Shown: piece by piece, positions 57,809 through 64,000 of the stretch
Numbering within the stretch: the stretch's first letter is position 1
Layout of the letters: each line of letters opens with the position of its first letter
Assembly: GCF_900108405.1 (NCBI RefSeq)
Contig: NZ_FNXG01000001.1
Coordinates: forward strand, 744,001-808,000
Direction of reading: 5' to 3'
Origin: Paracoccus alkenifer
GTDB taxonomy: Bacteria; Pseudomonadota; Alphaproteobacteria; Rhodobacterales; Rhodobacteraceae
DNA: 64,000 nt
The notes under the pieces: model-generated
Told to the model about the DNA's origin: nothing
Database searches by the model: none
What the model saw: only the letters and a program-made list of their open reading frames with translations
Program-made: the position numbers and the translations under genes

Positions 57809-58867
57809 ATGATCAGGGCAACGCCGGGGCTGACGCCGCGGCAAAAGGCGGCAGTGGTGGTCCGGGTGGTGCTGGCCGACGGCGAAGGGCTGGACCTTTC
57901 GCAGCTGCCGCCGGAACTTCAGGCGCTGCTGGCGCAGGAAATGTCGGTGATGGAGCTGGTCGACCGGGAAACCTGCGACCAGATCCTCACGGAATTCTGC
58001 GACATGATCGAGGCGGTGGGGGTGACCTTTCCCGGCTCGATCGACGGGACGCTGGATTTCCTGGGCGCGCATCTGTCGCCCGACACCACGCTGCGGCTAC
58101 AGAAACTGGCGGCGCTGAACGGCGCGGGCGACCCATGGGACCGGATTGCGGCCCTGCCGCCCTCGCAGCTGGCTGAACTCGCCCGGACCGAGGCGATCGA
58201 GGTGGCGGCGGTGATGTTCTCGCGCCTGCCAGTCGCGCGGGCGACACAGGTATTCGAGCTGCTGGATGCGGAGCTTGCCCGGCGGATCGCCTATGCAATG
58301 TCGCTGACCGCCGGGATCGAGGCGCCGGCGCTGCGCCGGATCGGGCTGGCGCTGATGCGCGCGGTGGAATCGCTGCCCAAGCCCGCGATCGACGCGCAGC
58401 CGGTGGAACGGCTGGGCGCGCTGCTGAACCTGGCGCCGGCGCAGACCCGCGACATGGTGCTGGCGGGGTTGGATCAGGACGACGCCGCCTTCGCCGTGCA
58501 GGTGCGGCGGACCATCTTTACCTGGGCCAATATCCCCCGCCGGCTGGACCCCCGCGACATTCCCCGCGTCATCCGCGAGGTCGATGCCGCCACCGTCGCC
58601 CGCGCAATGGCCGGCGCGACGGGCGACGACGCCCCGACGGTAGAGTTCCTGCTGAACGGGCTTGGTTCGCGGCTGGCCGATTCCATGCGCGAAGAAATCG
58701 AGGCAGCCGGCAAGGTGCCGGCCCGCGACGCCGAGACGGCGATGACCGCGGTGGTCTCCGCGATCCGCGAAATGGAACAGGCCGGCGAATTGTTCCTGCT
58801 GACCGAAACCGACGAAGAAGGGGACGGAGACGACACCACGGGCACAGCAGCAGCGCCGGACCCATGA
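57809..58867 (+). CDS. FliG-like flagellar motor switch protein (stand-alone)
   Basis: The 352-aa helical protein starts MIRATPGLTPRQKAAVVVRV (FliG N-domain) and continues with armadillo-type helices: PWDRIAALPPSQLAELARTE, EVAAVMFSRLPVARATQVFE (compare FliG AxVLxxLP repeats), then DIPRVIREVDAATVARAMAG and FLLNGLGSRLADSMREEIEA in the C-terminal torque-like domain. The C-terminal tail is acidic. No flagellar operon surrounds it; the FliM-like gene is 30 kb away. A GTG at 57770 is an alternative start. Confidence 0.8.
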   Translation: MIRATPGLTPRQKAAVVVRVVLADGEGLDLSQLPPELQALLAQEMSVMELVDRETCDQILTEFCDMIEAVGVTFPGSIDGTLDFLGAHLSPDTTLRLQKLAALNGAGDPWDRIAALPPSQLAELARTEAIEVAAVMFSRLPVARATQVFELLDAELARRIAYAMSLTAGIEAPALRRIGLALMRAVESLPKPAIDAQPVERLGALLNLAPAQTRDMVLAGLDQDDAAFAVQVRRTIFTWANIPRRLDPRDIPRVIREVDAATVARAMAGATGDDAPTVEFLLNGLGSRLADSMREEIEAAGKVPARDAETAMTAVVSAIREMEQAGELFLLTETDEEGDGDDTTGTAAAPDP

Positions 58868-58969
58868 TGCCCGGACCTGCCCCATTGCCGGCGCAGGCTT
58901 GCAACTGCCGGGAACGGCTGTCTATTCAAAGCGCATTTTACGCATTTTCTTCACGAGCCGGGGCTTTCC

Positions 58970-59113
58970 ATGACCAACCTGATCGCGGCGGTGCTGGCGC
59001 TGATGATCCTGGCGCTGCTGGCGCTGGACGCCGCCGTGCTGAATTGGGAACTGTCGCTGTTTCTGGGCCGGCAGACGCTCGCGCTGATCGAGCTGGTCAG
59101 TTTCTGGCGCTGA
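58970..59113 (+). CDS. small conserved membrane protein upstream of gap
   Basis: The 47-aa product [20 protein letters not shown]...ELVSFWR is one hydrophobic helix followed by a short amphipathic end. I recall proteins of this size and pattern, ending near a xFWR motif, between fliG-like genes and gap in Rhodobacteraceae, with no assigned role. The start is ATG 58970; the ribosome binding site is weak. It is too short for most gene finders. Confidence 0.65.
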   Translation: MTNLIAAVLALMILALLALDAAVLNWELSLFLGRQTLALIELVSFWR

Positions 59114-59258
59114 GCCTCGGGCCCGGGCGCGATTGCGCGCGCCCACCGGCGCCCGCCCGATCGCGCTTGTTGTCGGCGGCATTTCCCGCGGCCGATTGCA
59201 ATCCTCCGCCATATTGGGCATTGCCTTGCGCGCGGAACCAGCGGTTGGAGAGGATTAC

Positions 59259-60260
<1,002 letters not shown>

Positions 60261-60278
60261 TCGCCCGCCAGAACGACG

Positions 60279-60307
60279 AAAGGCCCGGTATCAGCCGGGC
60301 CTTTTCG
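60279..60307 (+). terminator. terminator after gap
   Basis: AAAGGCCCGG at 60279-60288 pairs with CCGGGCCTTT at 60295-60304 around TATCAG, followed by T residues. Confidence 0.9.
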
Positions 60308-60322
60308 TTTCACCCGCCGGGC

Positions 60323-60634
60323 CTATTTTCCCGACGAGGACAGCCGGCGCGCATTGGCCTTTGTCCGCTGCCCATAGGGCCGCAGCGCCGCGTTGAGAAT
60401 CTGGTCCGCCCGCCGCCCCTTGGCCGCCGAGCGGAACGCCGCGGACAGGGATTCGCGATAGGCATCGCCCTTTTCCGTCACCATTCGCAGGCTTTCGCTG
60501 GGCCGTTGCGGCACCATTCCCAGCAGCCCGGCGGTGCGCATGGTGATGACGAACTGCGCCTCGATTCCCATGCGACACAGGTTGCCCACCAGCCGCAATG
60601 GCAGGACAGGAGGAAACTGAAAGCCGTTCATCAT
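60323..60634 (-). CDS. small protein of unknown function
   Basis: The 103-aa protein starts MMNGFQFPPVLPLRLVGNLC (ATG 60634 with AGAGG 8 bp upstream), has a central helix (FVITMRTAGLLGMVPQRPSE, then LRMVTEKGDAYRESLSAAFR) and a basic end (YGQRTKANARRLSSSG). This pattern recurs as unnamed small helical proteins in Rhodobacteraceae. It may be phasin-like in helical form, but no residue supports a function. It is convergent with gap. Confidence 0.65.
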   Translation of the reverse strand: MMNGFQFPPVLPLRLVGNLCRMGIEAQFVITMRTAGLLGMVPQRPSESLRMVTEKGDAYRESLSAAFRSAAKGRRADQILNAALRPYGQRTKANARRLSSSGK

Positions 60635-60793
60635 GTGGCCTCTTTCACGGATTCTGCGATCATCACCGTTATTGCTGCGCCCGCACACCAGAAAATGCCA
60701 GAAAAATTTTCGGCCGATTGTCACTATTGAGGAAGATTTCCGCAGCGCGTCCCCACTGGATAACGCTGCGCGCTTCGGTATAGACCCAAGGCC

Positions 60794-61837
60794 ATGGACA
60801 CAAAGCTGCGCATCCGCCGCCCCGACGACTGGCATCTGCATCTTCGCGACCGGGAAATGCTGGCCGCGGTCGCGCCGTGGTCGGCCAATCTGGGCCGGGC
60901 GATCATCATGCCGAATCTGGTGCCGCCGGTGGTGACGGGGGCCGAGGCCGCGGCCTATCGCGACCGCATCCTGGCGGCGTTGCCGGAAAATGTGACGTTG
61001 CGTCCGCTGATGACGCTGTATCTGACCGAAACCACCGACCCGGCCGACGTGCTGGCCGCCCACGCGCAGGGAATCATCGCCGCAGTCAAGCTGTATCCGG
61101 CCGGCGCCACCACCAACTCGGCCAGTGGGGTGCGCGATTTCGACCGCGTGCGCCCGGTGCTGGACGCGATGGCCGAGGCCGGGATTCCGCTGTGTGTGCA
61201 TGGTGAGGTCACGGACCCGGCAGTCGACATCTTCGACCGCGAGGCCGTGTTCATCGACCGCGTGCTGGACCCGATCCGCCGCGCCACCCCCGGGCTGCGG
61301 GTGGTGATGGAACACGTCACCACCGCCGACGGCGTGGCCTATGTGCAATCGGGCGACAATATCGGCGCGACCATCACCACCCATCATCTGGTGATCAACC
61401 GCAACCATATCCTCGTCGGCGGCATCCGCCCGCATTACTACTGCCTGCCGGTCGCCAAGCGCGAAAACCACCGGCTGGCGCTGGTCGAGGCCGCGACCTC
61501 GGGCGATCCGCGCTTTTTCACCGGCACCGACAGCGCCCCGCACCCCGACCACGCCAAGGAAAGCGCCTGCGGTTGCGCCGGCTGTTTCACCGCCCCGAAC
61601 TGGTTGCAGATCTGCGCCCATGTGTTCGAGCAGGCGGGCGCGCTGGACCGGCTCGAAGGATTCGCCAGCCTGCATGGCGCCGCCTTCTACGGGCTGGACC
61701 CCAACCCCGACCACATCACCCTGACCCGCCGCGACACCCCCGCGCGCTGGCCCGAACGTATCACCGCCGGCGACGAGACCGTCACCGTGTTCGACCCCGG
61801 CTTTCCGGTCCACTGGCATATCGAGGACGACGCATGA
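60794..61837 (+). CDS. pyrC: dihydroorotase
   Basis: The 347-aa type II dihydroorotase has [13 protein letters not shown] (HxH metal site), [14 protein letters not shown] (carboxylated Lys), [10 protein letters not shown] and [17 protein letters not shown]. It makes dihydroorotate in pyrimidine synthesis. Its stop overlaps the pyrE start by ATGA. Confidence 0.98.
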   Translation: MDTKLRIRRPDDWHLHLRDREMLAAVAPWSANLGRAIIMPNLVPPVVTGAEAAAYRDRILAALPENVTLRPLMTLYLTETTDPADVLAAHAQGIIAAVKLYPAGATTNSASGVRDFDRVRPVLDAMAEAGIPLCVHGEVTDPAVDIFDREAVFIDRVLDPIRRATPGLRVVMEHVTTADGVAYVQSGDNIGATITTHHLVINRNHILVGGIRPHYYCLPVAKRENHRLALVEAATSGDPRFFTGTDSAPHPDHAKESACGCAGCFTAPNWLQICAHVFEQAGALDRLEGFASLHGAAFYGLDPNPDHITLTRRDTPARWPERITAGDETVTVFDPGFPVHWHIEDDA

Positions 61838-62502
61838 GCCTGAGCTTTCCCACCGCCGAGGAAATCGCCCGGCTGTCCGCGCGGATGCTGCTGGAAATCA
61901 AGGCGGTGCATTTCTCGGCCGACCCGTTCACCTATGCCTCGGGGCTGAAGGGGCCGACCTATATCGACTGCCGCAAGCTGATCTCGCACCCTCGCATCCG
62001 CGGCACGCTGATGGATTTCATGGCCGCGACCGTCTGCCGCAATGCCGGGTTCGAGGCATTCGACAACATCGCCGGTGGCGAGACCGCCGGTATCCCCTTT
62101 GCCGCCATGGTGGCCGAGCGGCTGGGCCTGCCGATGAGCTATGTGCGCAAGAAGCCCAAGGGCTACGGCCGCAACGCCCGGATCGAGGGCGAGATGCGCG
62201 AAGGCCAGCGGGTGCTGCTGGTCGAGGATCTGACCACTGACGGCGGATCAAAACTGTCCTTTGTCGATGCGATCCGCGAGACCGGGGCCAGCTGCGCCCA
62301 TACGGCGGTGATCTTTTACTACGGGATTTTTCCCGAAACCACGCAGCGGCTGGCCGATCACGGCGTCGCGCTGCACCACCTGTGCAGCTGGTGGGACGTG
62401 CTGGCCGAGGCCAAGGCGCAAGGCTCGTTCGACACAGCCACCATCGCCGAGGTCGAGGCATTCCTGCACGACCCCCGCGGCTGGCAGGCAGCGCACCCGT
62501 AG
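61834..62502 (+). CDS. pyrE: orotate phosphoribosyltransferase
   Basis: The 222-aa enzyme has [35 protein letters not shown] and the PRPP loop [20 protein letters not shown]. It converts orotate to OMP. Coupled to pyrC; the next gene is dnaB. Confidence 0.97.
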   Translation: MSLSFPTAEEIARLSARMLLEIKAVHFSADPFTYASGLKGPTYIDCRKLISHPRIRGTLMDFMAATVCRNAGFEAFDNIAGGETAGIPFAAMVAERLGLPMSYVRKKPKGYGRNARIEGEMREGQRVLLVEDLTTDGGSKLSFVDAIRETGASCAHTAVIFYYGIFPETTQRLADHGVALHHLCSWWDVLAEAKAQGSFDTATIAEVEAFLHDPRGWQAAHP

Positions 62503-62530
62503 GGCCGGCGGCGGCAGCGGCCCGGTCGGA

Positions 62531-62590
62531 CGGGGGCTGTCTGCCCCCGCGCGGCCGTTGGCCGCTTCCCCCGAGGATATTTAAGAACCG
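62531..62590 (+). repeat. intergenic repeat, copy 8
   Basis: CGGGGGCTGTCTGCCCCCG hairpin, a second hairpin GCGGCCGTTGGCCGC, then TTCCCCCGAGGATATTTAAG. It is a longer variant of the dispersed family, between pyrE and the DnaA box. Confidence 0.65.
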
Positions 62591-62627
62591 CCCGAAGGGC
62601 GCGGGGTCTCCACAGCCCACCCACAGC

Positions 62628-62636
62628 TTATCCACA
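62628..62636 (+). promoter_or_regulatory. perfect DnaA box upstream of dnaB
   Basis: TTATCCACA matches the consensus DnaA box exactly, 70 bp before the dnaB start. A second CCACAG stretch lies just upstream at about 62610-62626. It may let DnaA control dnaB expression. Confidence 0.7.
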
Positions 62637-62704
62637 GGGTTGTGCAGCCGTAGACCGCCGCGCGCAGTCGTGGGATAAGATGGCGCATTCGAATCGGGGA
62701 CTTG

Positions 62705-64000
62705 ATGATGACCGAGCTTCGCGCGCTCGAACCACGCCGCATGGCGTCGGCCGAGGATTCCGACACGCCCGCCGTGCCCTTTTCCATCGAGGCCGAGCAG
62801 CAGCTGCTGGGCGCGCTGCTGACCAACAACGACGTCTATGATTCGATCTCGCGGCTGATCAAGCCGGACCATTTCTACGACCCCGTCCACCGCCGCATCT
62901 TCGAGCTGTGCGCCGAGCGCATCGTGCGCAACGCACTGGCCAGCCCGGTCACGATCAAGGCGTTCATGGAACATGACGCGGGTCTGCGCGATCTGGGCGG
63001 GCCGGCCTATCTGGCGCGGCTGGCGGGGGCGGCGGTATCGGCCTTTGCGGCGCGCGATTATGCGCGGATGATCCGCGAATTCGCCCTGCGGCGCGAGCTG
63101 ATCGGGCTGGGCCATGAAATCGCCGGCCGTGCCGCGGTCATGACCGTGGACGACGACGCCGAAGAGCAGATCAAGACCGCCGAACAGACGCTTTACAAGC
63201 TGGCCGAGCAGGGCGTGGCCGAACGCGGCTTTCAGTCCTTTTTGCAAGCGGTGACCGGGGCGGTCGATGCGGCGAACGCCGCCTATCAGCGCGGCGGCAA
63301 GCTGTCGGGGATCTCCACCGGCCTGACGGACCTGGACCACAAGCTGGGCGGGCTGAACAAGTCGGACCTGCTAATTTTGGCCGGGCGGCCCTCGATGGGC
63401 AAGACCTCGCTGGCGACCAACATCGCCTTTAACGTCGCCAAGGCGCATCGGATGGGCGAGCTGCCCGACGGCAGCCGCGGCACGGTCGAGGGCGGCATCG
63501 TCGGGTTCTTTTCGCTGGAAATGTCGGCCGACCAGCTGGCCGCGCGGATCCTGTCCGAGGCTTCCGAGGTTCCCAGCGAAATGATCCGCCGCGGCGAGCT
63601 GACCGAGGATGAATTCCGCCGCTTTGTCGAGGCCGCGAACGCCTTGCAGAACTGCCCGCTTTACATCGACGACACCCCGGCGTTGCCGATCAACCAGCTG
63701 GCCGCGCGGGCCCGCAAGCTCAAGCGCACCATGGGGCTGGACGTGCTGATCGTCGACTACCTGCAACTGCTGCGCGCCGCCACTGCCAAGGACAGCCGCG
63801 TCAACGAGGTCAGCGAGATCACCCAGGGGCTCAAGGCCATCGCCAAGGAGCTGAACATCCCCGTCATCGCCCTGAGCCAGCTGTCGCGGCAGGTCGAAAG
63901 CCGCGAGGACAAGCGCCCGCAGCTGTCGGACCTGCGCGAATCGGGCAGTATCGAACAGGACGCCGACATCGTGATGTTCGTGTTCCGCGAGGAATATTAC
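62705..64000 (+). CDS. dnaB: replicative DNA helicase DnaB, cut by the right window edge
   Basis: The frame starts at tandem ATGs (62705 and 62708) and is open to the last base, 432 codons. It has the DnaB N-domain (PFSIEAEQQLLGALLTNN), the Walker A GRPSMGKTSLATNIAF, a short insertion (MGELPDGSRGTVEGG) before the next strand, GFFSLEMSADQLAARIL, Walker B VLIVDYLQLL and the ISQLSRQ-like ALSQLSRQVESREDKRP with RESGSIEQDADIVMFVFREE. It unwinds DNA at the replication fork. About 60-70 C-terminal residues are missing. Confidence 0.97.
   Translation, partial: MMTELRALEPRRMASAEDSDTPAVPFSIEAEQQLLGALLTNNDVYDSISRLIKPDHFYDPVHRRIFELCAERIVRNALASPVTIKAFMEHDAGLRDLGGPAYLARLAGAAVSAFAARDYARMIREFALRRELIGLGHEIAGRAAVMTVDDDAEEQIKTAEQTLYKLAEQGVAERGFQSFLQAVTGAVDAANAAYQRGGKLSGISTGLTDLDHKLGGLNKSDLLILAGRPSMGKTSLATNIAFNVAKAHRMGELPDGSRGTVEGGIVGFFSLEMSADQLAARILSEASEVPSEMIRRGELTEDEFRRFVEAANALQNCPLYIDDTPALPINQLAARARKLKRTMGLDVLIVDYLQLLRAATAKDSRVNEVSEITQGLKAIAKELNIPVIALSQLSRQVESREDKRPQLSDLRESGSIEQDADIVMFVFREEYY

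Overview
The window is most likely chromosomal DNA of a Paracoccus-like member of the Rhodobacteraceae (Alphaproteobacteria). It is GC-rich. The ctaC-ctaB-small membrane protein-ctaG-ctaE order, with surf1 after it, is the Paracoccus cytochrome aa3 oxidase layout. Cox subunit II reads very like the Paracoccus denitrificans protein from memory. A ccpA-type di-haem peroxidase has an FNR box, and there is a probable methylsuccinyl-CoA dehydrogenase of the ethylmalonyl-CoA pathway. No database could be searched, so family names rest on recognised motifs, length and gene order.

Positions 1 to about 5357 are the end of an integrated mobile element abutting the 3' end of a tRNA-Phe gene. It carries the C-terminal end of a primase-like protein, a RepA-like ATPase followed by a cluster of short inverted and direct repeats, a decayed gene with two nonsense codons, a GIY-YIG-like protein, a 70-aa cargo gene, and a 497-aa reverse transcriptase with a YSDD active site. 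Upstream of the reverse transcriptase, on its strand, lies about 300 nt with no convincing gene and four good stem-loops. This resembles the architecture of defence-associated reverse transcriptases, particularly DRT2-like (UG2) systems in which an upstream noncoding RNA serves as template. It is the most interesting object in the window. No integrase is visible; the other end of the element lies left of the window.

From 5434 rightwards the sequence is ordinary core chromosome. In order: infA-maf-RNase E/G-yacG (minus); an Ala/Glu/Pro-rich OmpA-family protein; dapE with an acetyltransferase and a membrane protein (minus); mcd; a META-domain lipoprotein; a PACE transporter; an FAD oxidase; a thrC-M16 peptidase-acetyltransferase operon; surf1 and the cta operon; tldD and dprA; a stand-alone FliM/FliN-like protein; a tatABC operon with an AAA ATPase; a retropepsin-like protease; pepA-holC; the outer-membrane assembly run lptF-lptG-lptD-surA-pdxA-rsmA; prfA-prmC; a DUF4167 protein; ccpA; yceI; rpsF-rpsR-rplI; a YihY/BrkB protein; tig; tRNA-Leu; nnr; glnB-glnA; purB; a stand-alone FliG-like protein; gap; pyrC-pyrE; and dnaB, which runs off the right end.

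Many operons are translationally coupled through ATGA, GTGA or TTGA overlaps, which fixed several start codons. A dispersed GC-rich intergenic repeat with a GGGATATTT or GGGGTATTT core occurs about eight times in the chromosomal part and was not seen in the mobile element.
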